A DNA stretch of 34,337 nt from Psychrobacter pasteurii (GTDB lineage Bacteria; Pseudomonadota; Gammaproteobacteria; Pseudomonadales; Moraxellaceae), in the NCBI RefSeq assembly GCF_900162815.1, contig NZ_FUGD01000052.1, forward strand, positions 1-34,337, written 5' to 3'. The notes under the pieces are model-generated. The model ran no database searches, was not told the origin of the DNA, and saw only the letters and a program-made list of their open reading frames with translations. The position numbers and the translations under genes are program-made. This document shows positions 1 to 10,377 of this stretch, in pieces (position 1 is the stretch's first letter; each line of letters opens with the position of its first letter).

Positions 1-2
1 TT

Positions 3-260
3 GAACTTAAACGACAACTGGGATATAAATGCAAGCATGCAGGTTGTCAGCTTGAGATCGTAAATGAGAGTTACACTACCCAGACCTGCTCGTACTGCCA
101 TAAAATAAGTGACAGTAGTCCGAAAGGTAGAGCAGGCTTGCGAATAAGAGGATGGGCTTGTGCTGAGTGTGGCACATGGCATGATAGAGATATCAATGCT
201 GCTAAGAACATCCTTGCGGTCGGGCTTGACCGTCTAGCTGTAGGAATCCCCTCGGTTTAG
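3..260 (+). CDS. tnpB: TnpB (IS200/IS605 OrfB), C-terminal part, runs off left edge
   Basis: The open frame from the left edge gives 85 residues ending at TAG 258-260. It contains the TnpB zinc-ribbon (C-S-Y-C, then C-A-E-C) followed by HDRDINAAKNIL, the RuvC-III segment with its catalytic Asp. TnpB is the RNA-guided DNA nuclease carried by IS200/IS605-type elements. The 5' part lies outside the window. Bases 1-100 match 34238-34337 with four substitutions, so this is a second copy of the element at the right edge. No tnpA is visible next to it, which fits an IS1341-type tnpB-only element. Family assignment is strong; whether this copy is intact upstream cannot be seen. Confidence 0.9.
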   Translation, partial: ELKRQLGYKCKHAGCQLEIVNESYTTQTCSYCHKISDSSPKGRAGLRIRGWACAECGTWHDRDINAAKNILAVGLDRLAVGIPSV

Positions 261-277
261 CGAGGGGAGGAAGTCAA
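130..277 (+). ncRNA. Putative omega RNA (reRNA) scaffold, approximate limits
   Basis: In characterised TnpB systems the guide RNA is made from the 3' part of tnpB plus the element's right end, and the bases just outside the element act as guide. By analogy the scaffold here would cover the zinc-ribbon/RuvC-III coding region and the 248-267 hairpin, and the guide would be read from about 278 onward. The limits are inferred from family architecture, not from a defined promoter or end. Confidence 0.35.
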
Positions 278-280
278 GAC
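248..280 (+). mobile_element. Right end of the tnpB element (subterminal hairpin)
   Basis: A 7-bp hairpin, CCCCTCG (248-254) / CGAGGGG (261-267) with loop gtttag, sits on the tnpB stop codon and is followed by gaggaagtcaag. This hairpin and tail are typical of the right ends of IS200/IS605-group elements. The exact last base of the element is not fixed by anything in the window; about 272-280 is likely. Confidence 0.65.
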
Positions 281-312
281 TGCATAACAATTTAATTGCA
301 GCAGTCTAGGGT

Positions 313-347
313 AAACCTGATTTATAGCTTATTGAGCTATTAGGTTT
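313..347 (-). terminator. Hairpin overlapping the end of infA
   Basis: Arms 313-318 (AAACCT) and 342-347 (AGGTTT) enclose a second stem, TAGCT (325-329) / AGCTA (335-339). It starts in the last codons of infA and could end its transcript. There is no clear U-tract on the minus strand, so termination is uncertain. Confidence 0.3.
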
Positions 348-564
348 TACCACGGTAAGTAATACGACCTTTGGTTAAGTCGTATGGAGTCATCTCAACT
401 TTAACCTTATCACCGGTTAAAATACGGATGTAGTGTTTGCGCATTTTACCTGAAATATGGGCAATAATCTCATGTCCATTTTCAAGGCGCACTTTGAAAA
501 GTGTATTAGGAAGGGTGTCAATGACTTCGCCTTCAAATTCAATAATGTCGTCTTTTTTTGCCAT
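340..564 (-). CDS. infA: Translation initiation factor IF-1
   Basis: The 74-residue product begins [14 protein letters not shown] and is IF-1 along its whole length: a single S1/OB-fold with the conserved segments [19 protein letters not shown] and [14 protein letters not shown]-1 binds the ribosomal A site during initiation together with IF-2 and IF-3. The frame is open eight codons further upstream (to 588), but the conserved start is the ATG at 564 and the length then equals the family norm. It lies downstream of truA with about 125 bases between, and is the gene next to the tnpB right end. Confidence 0.96.
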   Translation of the reverse strand: MAKKDDIIEFEGEVIDTLPNTLFKVRLENGHEIIAHISGKMRKHYIRILTGDKVKVEMTPYDLTKGRITYRGKT

Positions 565-690
565 AATTATTTGGGTTAACCCGTTCAAAAAGAATTGTAG
601 GCAGTCATTATACGCAAATTCTAATCATTAAGCAAATTTTAAGGACTAATGACTTGATAAAGCCGGTTTAATTTGCTAGTTACCTAAAAT

Positions 691-1554
691 TTACTCGGCT
701 AAGTTCAACCATTGTGGGGCCAAAGGAAGTTTAGGTAGCAGTTGTTGATACGGCTCAGGATAGTAGGCATTGATAAAATATAGCCCATCTGGTGAGGCGG
801 TCGGCGGAGCAATAGTGCGGTCTTTGGCCTGCAAAATACGCAAGTAATCCTCAGGCTGTAATTCGCCCTTACCAATGGCGAATAGAGTGCCCATAAGGTT
901 TCTGACCATGTGATGCAAAAACCCATCAGCTTGAATATCAAACACGATAAACTGCCCATGCTCAAATAGTTTGGCATGATGAATATTACGTACGGGCTGA
1001 TTGGATTGACAGGCAGCAGCTCGAAAGCTACTAAAATCATGAGTGCCGACAATGTGCTCGGCAGTTTGCTGCATCAAGGCCAAATCAAGTGGCTCATGAA
1101 TGTGGGTAACCAAATGATTAAGCATGGCCGGTCGCTGTGGCTGATTTAAAGTGATATAGCGATAGCGACGAGCGATAGCACCAAAGCGGGCATGAAACTC
1201 ATCAGGCATCGGCTGTATCCAGCGTATGGCAATGTCATCAGGCAATAAGCTGTTAGCGCCGCGAAGCCAGTTATAAATACCGCGCTTGGCACTGGTTCTA
1301 AAATGAGCGAGCATATTGCCCCCGTGCACGCCAGCATCTGTGCGACCTGCTGCCACAACCTCGATGGGCTCATTGGCAATTTTGCTGAGCGTCTCTTCCA
1401 CCACCTGCTGCACACACAACACCTCTTGCTGTCGCTGCCAACCTCGATAGTTAGCCCCATTAAACTCGATACCCAGGGCATAAGTTTGTAAGGGGTTAGT
1501 AGCTTGAGCAGGGGTGTCAGTCACGGAGTCAGAGGGTTCGATATTAGAGGTCAT
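691..1554 (-). CDS. truA: tRNA pseudouridine(38-40) synthase TruA
   Basis: TruA isomerises uridines 38-40 in the anticodon arm of many tRNAs. The catalytic motif AGRTDAGVHG is present (Asp73 from the ATG), as are NGANYRGWQRQ near the N terminus, DFSSFRAAACQS and the late segment FLHHMVRNLMGTLFAIGKGEL. The ATG at 1554 gives 287 residues, somewhat longer than E. coli TruA because of a non-conserved N-terminal stretch of about 20 residues. A GTG at 1593 would add 13 residues, but it falls inside an intergenic tandem repeat (1579-1628), so the ATG is preferred. In Pseudomonas truA lies directly after fimV; here an asparaginase-like gene sits between a FimV-like gene and truA. Confidence 0.95.
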   Translation of the reverse strand: MTSNIEPSDSVTDTPAQATNPLQTYALGIEFNGANYRGWQRQQEVLCVQQVVEETLSKIANEPIEVVAAGRTDAGVHGGNMLAHFRTSAKRGIYNWLRGANSLLPDDIAIRWIQPMPDEFHARFGAIARRYRYITLNQPQRPAMLNHLVTHIHEPLDLALMQQTAEHIVGTHDFSSFRAAACQSNQPVRNIHHAKLFEHGQFIVFDIQADGFLHHMVRNLMGTLFAIGKGELQPEDYLRILQAKDRTIAPPTASPDGLYFINAYYPEPYQQLLPKLPLAPQWLNLAE

Positions 1555-1578
1555 GAATTTAGCCAAAGTTGAAGTATC

Positions 1579-1628
1579 AAAAATAGTAAGCACTACATAA
1601 GTAAAAAATAGTAAGCACTAAACAAGTA
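1579..1628. repeat. Tandem duplication, 2 x 25 bp
   Basis: Units 1579-1603 and 1604-1628 match at 23 of 25 positions (each starts aaaaatagtaagcacta). The repeat lies between the asparaginase-like gene and the truA ATG, and contains the alternative GTG of truA. It looks like a simple slippage or recombination duplication. Confidence 0.75.
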
Positions 1629-1716
1629 AACAGTTAAATAAGTCCTAAACGAGTCAGTACTACAAAGTTCAGGGCATATTATAAGGGCTTACTGACTTTG
1701 ATTGAAATGAAGTTAC

Positions 1717-2808
1717 TTACTGTTTACCAACACTATAGCTCCAACGTTGGCGACGACGAGCAGGGGTATCAAAGGCCAAGTGTAACCAAAGTAGGCGGGC
1801 ATAGACAGCAGGGACGGTCAATCGGCCAGCAGAAAATACGTGATGCTCATACTGCCAGCTGCCTGCCGCATAAGCTTCACTTACGCCGCCATAAGGGCAC
1901 TGAGTGGTACAAACTACGATGTGACCATGCTGATAAAGCTTATCCAAAGTTTGAGCCAGCTGCTCACTAAAGGGAATGTTACCGGCCCCAAAACCCATGA
2001 GTATGATGCCCGTAGGAGGCAACTCAATGAGCGCAGTCAATTGAGAACTTAACCACTCGCCACTATTAGGAACACAATAAATAGTAGGAATAATAGCCGC
2101 TTTGGCTTGGGAAGTAATGACTTCTAGTTTGGCTTGAGTGTCTTCTATCCAGTTGCGTCGGCGGGCTGTGGGTAGCGACTTCAGATAACTATTGGCAGGA
2201 TAGCCAGCACGAGTATGACCGGTAAATGCCATTAAATCATGACTGTGAATTTTTTGAACGGTTTGTGCCGGCCATGATTCACCAGCGAAGGTCACAAATA
2301 CACCTGACTCTCCGTGAGCGGCCAAACCAATAGCGTCCGATAGATTGCCCCAAGCATCACTATGAGGGTCAATATTGTAATTGTGAATGTCGTTGGCATC
2401 AAATAAAGGACGCATGCTTGCGGTAAGTGCCAACGAGACATCAGATCCGGCAAAAGCTTCTGCCAAAAACGAACCCAAGTAGCTAAGGGTATCTGTCCCA
2501 GTGATTAGCAAAAAATGGCGATAGCCTTGGGCATACCGGTTTAAAATTAACTGAAAGAAGTGACTGAAATCTGAAGGTGACAGCTGACTGCTGTCTTTTA
2601 CACAACTATTTTCTAAAACCTCTATATTGCTGGTCAGGTTTTGTCTGACCTTATCCATTAACAAAGGCAAAAAAATCGTTGCTGGCAAGGCTGATAAAGG
2701 TTTTCCATAGCTGCCAAAAGTCCCGCCGGCATAGATAAGTTGCACTTTGTTGGAAGTGGCTTGATTTAGATTATGGCCGGTTGAGCTGTCTGTTTTATTT
2801 TCTGTCAT
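1717..2808 (-). CDS. Asparaginase-family protein (altered active site)
   Basis: The 363-residue protein has the architecture of bacterial L-asparaginases: IYAGGTFGSYG with the usual nucleophile Thr30, DSSQLSPSDF (substrate-binding loop), TGTDTLSY (Thr105-Asp106), and TASMRP in place of the usual TGAMRP. Classical enzymes have an Asp-Lys-Pro just before that strand, whose Lys is catalytic. The aligned residues here are Asp123-Val124-Ser125, so the Lys seems to be missing. Substrate is therefore uncertain; it may act on another amide or be inactive. There is no signal peptide, so it should be cytoplasmic. It lies 86 bases downstream of the FimV-like gene on the same strand. Confidence 0.8.
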   Translation of the reverse strand: MTENKTDSSTGHNLNQATSNKVQLIYAGGTFGSYGKPLSALPATIFLPLLMDKVRQNLTSNIEVLENSCVKDSSQLSPSDFSHFFQLILNRYAQGYRHFLLITGTDTLSYLGSFLAEAFAGSDVSLALTASMRPLFDANDIHNYNIDPHSDAWGNLSDAIGLAAHGESGVFVTFAGESWPAQTVQKIHSHDLMAFTGHTRAGYPANSYLKSLPTARRRNWIEDTQAKLEVITSQAKAAIIPTIYCVPNSGEWLSSQLTALIELPPTGIILMGFGAGNIPFSEQLAQTLDKLYQHGHIVVCTTQCPYGGVSEAYAAGSWQYEHHVFSAGRLTVPAVYARLLWLHLAFDTPARRRQRWSYSVGKQ

Positions 2809-2894
2809 GATAAAAGTCTACAAATAGCTTTGAGTGTTAGATTTTGGGCATAAAGTATTATTTAGGAAGTGCTATATAAAGACACCTCCAGAAA

Positions 2895-5264
<2,370 letters not shown>

Positions 5265-5297
5265 GCCAACAAACTGCTTAAAATTGAATAGTAAATG

Positions 5298-5333
5298 ATG
5301 CCCTTTAATCTAATGATTGGAGGGCATTTTTTA
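5298..5333 (+). terminator. Intrinsic terminator of tgt
   Basis: A 13-bp stem (5298-5310 / 5315-5327, with two G-U pairs) closes loop TAAT and is followed by a run of T. It lies 34 bases after the tgt stop. Confidence 0.85.
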
Positions 5334-5505
5334 TACCTATATATGGTGAGTAGGCTGCTATCACTATGTATGGTTTGGCGTTGTCTGTCATAAAGTTATC
5401 TATATATAGGGGTGTATACAGTTCAGCGGATACATATAACTCAGAGGACCCAAGCCCAACTGGTATACAATGAAGGCTGTAGTAGATCAATATAAGGACA
5501 TAACC

Positions 5506-6558
5506 ATGATCTGTTTAGCCCGTTCAAAAATGATGTCAGCACGCCTCTTATCTCAAGTCAGTCTGTTCTCACTCGTCACTGCTGCCTCTTTGATCACCGT
5601 GCAGCATGCTTCAGCCAGCTCCTATCAGCAAGTCTATGATGTGGTGTTTAATGAAGCACTGCAGCCTGAGGTAAGTGGTGAGAAAATTGACTCTGAAATT
5701 CAACAAGAATTGGCGGTATATGAAGCAGGACAATTGCCTGCCTATAAGGTTAGCTCACGTCAATTTACCAAAAAGGTCAGGGAAAAACTGGCGAGCCGAT
5801 CAGAGCAAACCTTAAATGACGAGGCTGACTATTACGAACGACTAGATAAGCTGGTGCATAGCAATGGCATCTGTATGGCAGGCACGTGGCAGATAACCGA
5901 ATCGGGTAAAAACGGCGAAGGTCAACCCTACACCGGTATGTTTGCTAAAGATGCTAAGTCACTGTTTATCGGGCGTTTATCCGTGGCGTTATCGGATACC
6001 AAACAAGGCGAACACCAAGCATTCGGCATGGCTGGCAAGATATTTGGCACCAATGACCCCACACAGAATGTTACTACCGAGAGCTTTTTTGTCGCTGATG
6101 TATTGACCGGTGCTCGTAGAGATAGCGTGTTTGTCGCTCCTTTGACCAACAAGCCTAAAATCGGATTTCGCTTTAGTGTTTTGAGTTTGGAATTAAAAAT
6201 TGGCCCGATATTTTCTAAAGCTGATAAAGACGCGGGTATGCGGCCGATAAACGGTATTGCCCAGATGGGTTTGACCGCGGATGCCAATCCAGTTTCACCG
6301 AAATATATGATGCTGTCGCCGATAAAACCGGTGAATTATCAGATAAATCCAGGCGTTGATTTTCGTCAGGAGTTTGCTTTAACTCCACAAGAGAGTGCGA
6401 AAAATATCACCCGTGATTTTGCGATATATGTTTCGGAAACGGCCACGAAGCCAGAAGATAACGGCTGGCAGCATATTGGTTATATCAAAGCGGATAAAAC
6501 AGCGGTGTCTTATGGCTGTGATCGTCAACTGCACTTTGCGCATCCAAAAGTGTCTTAA
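5506..6558 (+). CDS. Exported protein of unknown function, faintly catalase-like
   Basis: The ATG at 5506 is chosen because AAGGA lies 8 bases upstream; the frame is open to 5470. The product is 350 residues. A signal peptide is clear: positively charged start, hydrophobic core at residues about 12-33, and a probable cut after Ala-Ser-Ala37. The mature protein contains HSNGICMAGTW (His118), PYTGMFAKD, FIGRLSVALSD (Arg157) and AFGMAGKIFGTND. Their order recalls the core of the catalase superfamily, but the catalase proximal Tyr motif is not recognisable. It is probably periplasmic; a heme-binding role is only a hypothesis. Single gene ending in a strong shared terminator. Confidence 0.7.
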   Translation: MICLARSKMMSARLLSQVSLFSLVTAASLITVQHASASSYQQVYDVVFNEALQPEVSGEKIDSEIQQELAVYEAGQLPAYKVSSRQFTKKVREKLASRSEQTLNDEADYYERLDKLVHSNGICMAGTWQITESGKNGEGQPYTGMFAKDAKSLFIGRLSVALSDTKQGEHQAFGMAGKIFGTNDPTQNVTTESFFVADVLTGARRDSVFVAPLTNKPKIGFRFSVLSLELKIGPIFSKADKDAGMRPINGIAQMGLTADANPVSPKYMMLSPIKPVNYQINPGVDFRQEFALTPQESAKNITRDFAIYVSETATKPEDNGWQHIGYIKADKTAVSYGCDRQLHFAHPKVS

Positions 6559-6570
6559 TGTTTTGAAAGT

Positions 6571-6602
6571 AAAAAAGCAGAGTCATTTGACTCTGCTTTT
6601 TT
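6571..6602. terminator. Bidirectional intrinsic terminator
   Basis: A perfect 14-bp stem (6571-6584 / 6589-6602) with loop ATTT has A-runs on one side and T-runs on the other, between converging genes. It can end both the exported-protein transcript (+) and the msrC transcript (-). Confidence 0.92.
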
Positions 6603-6646
6603 GTGGTTATTGAAGGTTTTATTGAACAAAGGCGATTTAACCAAAC

Positions 6647-7129
6647 TTACTTAAGCAACTCAACCAACTGCTCCAAATATTGCCCATCGACTTCATCAAA
6701 CGTTGCTAGTTGATCCGAATCAATGTCCAACACAGCGGTAATCTCGCCGGCTTCATTTCTTACCGGAACCACAATCTCTGACTGTGATAGAGACGAGCAA
6801 GCAATGTGATTCGGATGAGCATTCACATCATCGACAATTTGAGTTTTTCCTGTTGCCCAAACTTCACCGCACACACCTTTGCCATGATTGATACGAGTGC
6901 ACGCCAGTGGTCCTTGGAATGGGGCAAGGATTAGCTGATTCGACTCAGTATCAACTCGATAAAACCCAATCCAAAACCAGTTAAAGGTGTCTTTTAACAA
7001 GGCCGTTAGGTTAGCCATATTAGCAATTAAATCACTTTCACTGCTTAAAATGGCTTCGGCTTGCTTAAGGAGCAGCTCGTATTTTTCGGCTTTGGTGGCA
7101 GTGGCATCAACGGGAGTAAGAGTATGCAT
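6647..7129 (-). CDS. msrC: Free methionine-R-sulfoxide reductase (GAF domain)
   Basis: This 160-residue single GAF-domain protein matches the fRMsr family (E. coli MsrC/YebR), which reduces free methionine-R-sulfoxide using thioredoxin. The three conserved cysteines are in place: Cys77 (GPLACTRI), Cys87 (GKGVCGEVW) and Cys111 (HIACSS), with the spacing 10 and 24 known from the E. coli enzyme. WIGFYRV and LDIDSD complete the ligand pocket. Cytoplasmic repair and antioxidant enzyme. It is read leftward after queA, separated by about 100 bases containing a G/C hairpin. Confidence 0.9.
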   Translation of the reverse strand: MHTLTPVDATATKAEKYELLLKQAEAILSSESDLIANMANLTALLKDTFNWFWIGFYRVDTESNQLILAPFQGPLACTRINHGKGVCGEVWATGKTQIVDDVNAHPNHIACSSLSQSEIVVPVRNEAGEITAVLDIDSDQLATFDEVDGQYLEQLVELLK

Positions 7130-7149
7130 GGCGGTATCTCATTTGTTAT

Positions 7150-7175
7150 ACCCCGTCACAACAATGGAACGGGGT
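7150..7175 (-). terminator. Hairpin between queA and msrC
   Basis: ACCCCGT (7150-7156) pairs with ACGGGGT (7169-7175). It lies downstream of queA and just before the msrC start. Without a T-run it is either a weak terminator of queA or a leader hairpin of msrC. Confidence 0.35.
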
Positions 7176-7229
7176 TAGGGTATTTATAAAGGTCTACATA
7201 AATCATAAATAGTGTGTTATTAGCGATGA

Positions 7230-8417
7230 TTATGACTCGTTTCGCTCAAGCAACATGGCATCACCATAACTAAAGAAGCGGTACTTTTGAGCAACGGCAT
7301 GTTCATAAGCCTGCTCGATAGGGGCTTTACCGGCAAAGGCAGAGACCAACATTAGTAGCGTTGATTTGGGTAAGTGAAAGTTGGTCAACAGCTTATCAAT
7401 CACGCCAAACTTAAAGCCAGGATAGATAAAGATATCGGTATCGCCAGACCAAGCAGAAACCTCGCCTTGGTCATTGGCCGTCTTTTGATACGCGGTCTCA
7501 AGTACGCGGGTCACTGTGGTGCCAATGGCAATCACTTTATTGCCGTTTTGATGGGTTTGATTAATCAAATCTGCGGTGTCTTGCGGCAAGTTGGCATACT
7601 CGCTGTGCATGGTGTGATTGAGTAAATTGTCGGTCTTTACCGGCGCAAAGGTGCCAGCGCCAACGTGCAAGGTGACATAAGCGGTGTTAACGCCTTTATC
7701 GGCCAGTTGCTGCAACACTTTATCATCAAAGTGCAGGCTCGCTGTCGGAGCAGCCACGCTGGCAAGTTTGGTCGGGTCATGAAACACGGTTTGATAACGC
7801 ACATTGTCAGTTTCATCGGCATGACGTTCAAAGTACGGCGGAATTGGCAATTCACCATACTGCTCTAAGTCCGGCAGGATTGGATTTTTGAAACTTAAAA
7901 TAAATAGGTTTTCATGACGGCCAATCATCACACATTCTATATGGCCATCACCTAATAAAAGCGTCTGCCCTAACTTTGGCGCCTTGCTGGCACGCACATG
8001 GCATAACGCCACATTATCAAAGCTTTGTCCGTTCTCATCAGTAGTGAACTCAACATCATCGGTCAGTCTTTCAACCAAAACTTCTACTTTGCCACCGGTG
8101 TCTTTTTGGCCAAATAAGCGTGCTTTCATCACCTTTGTATCGTTAAACACAATCAAGTCACCTGCGTCTAAAAGATCAGGCAAGTCAGCGAAGTTTTTGT
8201 CCTGAATATCAGCAGTGCCATCCGTTTGCGCCATATTAGAAGCAGGCAAATACATCAGGCGTGACGCACTGCGCTCAGCCAGGGGATAACGGGCAATATA
8301 TTCATCGGGTAGCTCATAATCATAATCAGCAACACTGAGATAGCCTTCTGTTTCGGTGATGTTGGTTGTCATATTGTTTGAGCTGTCGAGTTGATTTTGA
8401 GGGGTAGGCTGAGTCAT
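7230..8417 (-). CDS. queA: tRNA preQ1(34) S-adenosylmethionine ribosyltransferase-isomerase
   Basis: QueA transfers the ribosyl part of SAM to preQ1-tRNA, making epoxyqueuosine-tRNA after Tgt has acted. Recognisable family segments are [18 protein letters not shown] near the N terminus, [17 protein letters not shown], a region ending in [49 protein letters not shown], and [32 protein letters not shown] in two parts near the C terminus. The 395 residues are slightly more than usual because of an extra N terminus of about 25 residues; the ATG at 8372 is a possible later start. No RBS decides between them. It is not adjacent to tgt, unlike in many relatives. Confidence 0.95.
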   Translation of the reverse strand: MTQPTPQNQLDSSNNMTTNITETEGYLSVADYDYELPDEYIARYPLAERSASRLMYLPASNMAQTDGTADIQDKNFADLPDLLDAGDLIVFNDTKVMKARLFGQKDTGGKVEVLVERLTDDVEFTTDENGQSFDNVALCHVRASKAPKLGQTLLLGDGHIECVMIGRHENLFILSFKNPILPDLEQYGELPIPPYFERHADETDNVRYQTVFHDPTKLASVAAPTASLHFDDKVLQQLADKGVNTAYVTLHVGAGTFAPVKTDNLLNHTMHSEYANLPQDTADLINQTHQNGNKVIAIGTTVTRVLETAYQKTANDQGEVSAWSGDTDIFIYPGFKFGVIDKLLTNFHLPKSTLLMLVSAFAGKAPIEQAYEHAVAQKYRFFSYGDAMLLERNES

Positions 8418-8616
8418 AAGAGGTCTTTAATCGGTTCAAAATAAGAAGAGGGTCTGCTGCAAGCCAAGGCTGCGCGCAATGGGGAGTAGTTTAACAGAAA
8501 TGCGAGTTTTTTGAGTTGGGTTTTAGCTCAGTTTGGGTTGCTGTGATTGTTTATTCATTGGCTATTAAGTGGCTGTTAGTTATCGATAAACTGTTGTTAT
8601 GCATTATGAGCTAACA

Positions 8617-9726
8617 CTACAAGCCAAACAAATCAGGCTGAGTGTTTAGGTCATCTAGACTGGTAAGATTGGAGTAGGTGACCCCGACCAAACGAATGGG
8701 CAGATGACGCGGGGCATCGGCGAGCAGTTTTTGTAGCCAATAATGTGCAGATTCGGCAGTAGGAAATGGCGTGTTCAAGGTATGTGAACGGGTAATCTGA
8801 GTAAAGTCAGCGTATTTTATTTTCAGAGTAATGGTATGGCCACGCCGTCCTTTTTTGGTCAGCTGCTCAAAAGCATCAGCGTTTTGTTCAAATATTTGCA
8901 CTAACAGGCTTTCAGTATCGCTCAAGTTATCGCGGAAGGTAGTCTCTGAGCCGACTGATTTGTGTTTTCGTTCGGCTTTGACCGGTCGTGTGTCATTACC
9001 GTGGGCAATTTCGGAATAAAAGCGGCCGCGTTTGCCAAACTCATATTCTAAGGTGTCCACCGGCGTTGCGCGCAAATCTGCGCCAGTGTAAATACCCATT
9101 TCATGCAGGCGCTTGGCGGTGGCCTTGCCGATACCGTGGAAGCGCTCGATAGGGAGTGTGGCAATAAAGGCATCGGCCTGATCGGGAGTGATGACGGCAA
9201 TGCCATTGGGTTTGTTAATGTCAGAGGCAATCTTGGCGAGCATTTTGTTAAAAGACACACCGGCTGAAGCGCGCAGTTGGGTCTGCTCATAAATTTGTGC
9301 CCGTAGCCAGTTTGCCATCAATGTGGCCGAGCCGTGATGTTCTTTAATCCCAGTGACATCCAGATAGGCCTCATCGAGTGATAACGGCTCGACCAAATCG
9401 GTCAGACTGAGCATAATCTCGCGGATTTGTTGACTGACCTGACGATACACCTCAAAGCGGGGACGTACGAATATCGCCTCAGGACAGCGCCGTTTTGCCT
9501 CATAGCAAGACATGGCCGAGCGCACGCCAAATTTGCGAATCTCATAACTGGCAGCAGCCACCACACCGCGGCCGCTGGGGTCACCGCCGACCACCAACGG
9601 CTTACCGCGCAGCTGTGGGTTATCACGCTGCTCGACACTGGCATAAAACGCATCCATATCTAGATGAATGATCTTGCGCTGCGGTTGGGTGTCTTGGATT
9701 AGGCTTTTGATAGTGGACTGGCTCAT
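8617..9726 (-). CDS. dinB: DNA polymerase IV (Y-family, translesion)
   Basis: The 369-residue Y-family polymerase carries HLDMDAFYASVE (metal ligand Asp23, likely steric-gate residue Tyr28), SLDEAYLDVTG (Asp118-Glu119), SAGVSFNKMLAKIASD, the HhH stretch FHGIGKATAKRLHEMG and a little-finger domain. It ends in QPDLFGL, a clear beta-clamp-binding peptide. The enzyme bypasses lesions at stalled forks. I see no LexA-type box upstream, in line with the lack of classical LexA in Moraxellaceae. It is read away from the AT-rich Nudix/helicase operon. Confidence 0.96.
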   Translation of the reverse strand: MSQSTIKSLIQDTQPQRKIIHLDMDAFYASVEQRDNPQLRGKPLVVGGDPSGRGVVAAASYEIRKFGVRSAMSCYEAKRRCPEAIFVRPRFEVYRQVSQQIREIMLSLTDLVEPLSLDEAYLDVTGIKEHHGSATLMANWLRAQIYEQTQLRASAGVSFNKMLAKIASDINKPNGIAVITPDQADAFIATLPIERFHGIGKATAKRLHEMGIYTGADLRATPVDTLEYEFGKRGRFYSEIAHGNDTRPVKAERKHKSVGSETTFRDNLSDTESLLVQIFEQNADAFEQLTKKGRRGHTITLKIKYADFTQITRSHTLNTPFPTAESAHYWLQKLLADAPRHLPIRLVGVTYSNLTSLDDLNTQPDLFGL

Positions 9727-9895
9727 ACCGCTATTATATAGGTTTGGCTAACGGGTCGCATTGGGTGTTGATTTGAGAGCGGGTTTGGGATATTACAGTA
9801 TGCGAATGGATGAGGTCTTTAAAGTATCGCTGTATTGATAATTTAATTCATTATATATAATCTTTAAAAACATAACGATTGGTTGATAATCGATT

Positions 9896-9920
9896 TTGAC
9901 AGTCATTTAATGCTTATAAT
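9896..9920 (+). promoter_or_regulatory. Possible promoter of the Nudix/helicase operon
   Basis: A perfect TATAAT lies at 9915-9920 in very AT-rich DNA 56 bases before the Nudix ATG. A perfect TTGACA at 9896-9901 is only 13 bases away, too close for a standard promoter, so the pairing is doubtful even though the -10 is good. Confidence 0.35.
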
Positions 9921-9975
9921 ACATATAGAATAATACTTAAAGGTGTTGATTAAAACAATTAGGAGTTTGAACTTA

Positions 9976-10377
9976 ATGAAACAACTGAAAGTAGCGGCGG
10001 CAATTATTATAAATAACGGTAAAATACTTTGTGTCCAAAGAGGGCTTAATAAATTTGACTATATTTCAGAAAAGTTTGAATTTCCTGGAGGAAAGATTGA
10101 AGCAGGCGAATTGCCATCAGATACGGTAGTCAGAGAGATTCATGAAGAGTTAGAAATGAATATTGCTGTTGAACAAGACTTTTTAACTGTTAATCATGAG
10201 TACCCAGACTTTAAGATTCAAATGCACTCTTTTATCTGCTCTACGCCAACGAGAGAGCTTGAGTTATCAGAACACATCTCATTTAAATGGCTAGATGTTA
10301 GTGAGCTTTGGGACTTAGATTGGGCTGCGGCTGATGTTCCTATTGTTGATAAGCTGATTAAGGAATTAGACCAATGA
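9976..10377 (+). CDS. Nudix hydrolase (MutT-like NTP pyrophosphohydrolase)
   Basis: The ATG at 9976 follows AGGAG with 10 bases between; a longer frame from 9943 lacks this. The 133-residue product is one Nudix domain: the box is complete at residues 39-59 (Gly39, Glu45, Arg53-Glu54, Glu57-Glu58), within FEFPGGKIEAGE and REIHEELEM. The size and the N-terminal IIINNGKILCVQRG fit MutT/NudG-type enzymes, which hydrolyse damaged or modified nucleoside triphosphates to monophosphates. The true substrate cannot be told. Its stop overlaps the start of the helicase gene (ATGA), so the two are translationally coupled. Base composition is AT-rich like its partner, unlike the urease genes. Confidence 0.88.
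   Translation: MKQLKVAAAIIINNGKILCVQRGLNKFDYISEKFEFPGGKIEAGELPSDTVVREIHEELEMNIAVEQDFLTVNHEYPDFKIQMHSFICSTPTRELELSEHISFKWLDVSELWDLDWAAADVPIVDKLIKELDQ

Noticed and set aside
9896-9920. Consensus sigma-70 promoter TTGACA-TATAAT before the Nudix gene
   Set aside because: The spacer is only 13 bases, so the two hexamers are unlikely to work together. It is kept only as a low-confidence site because the -10 is perfect.
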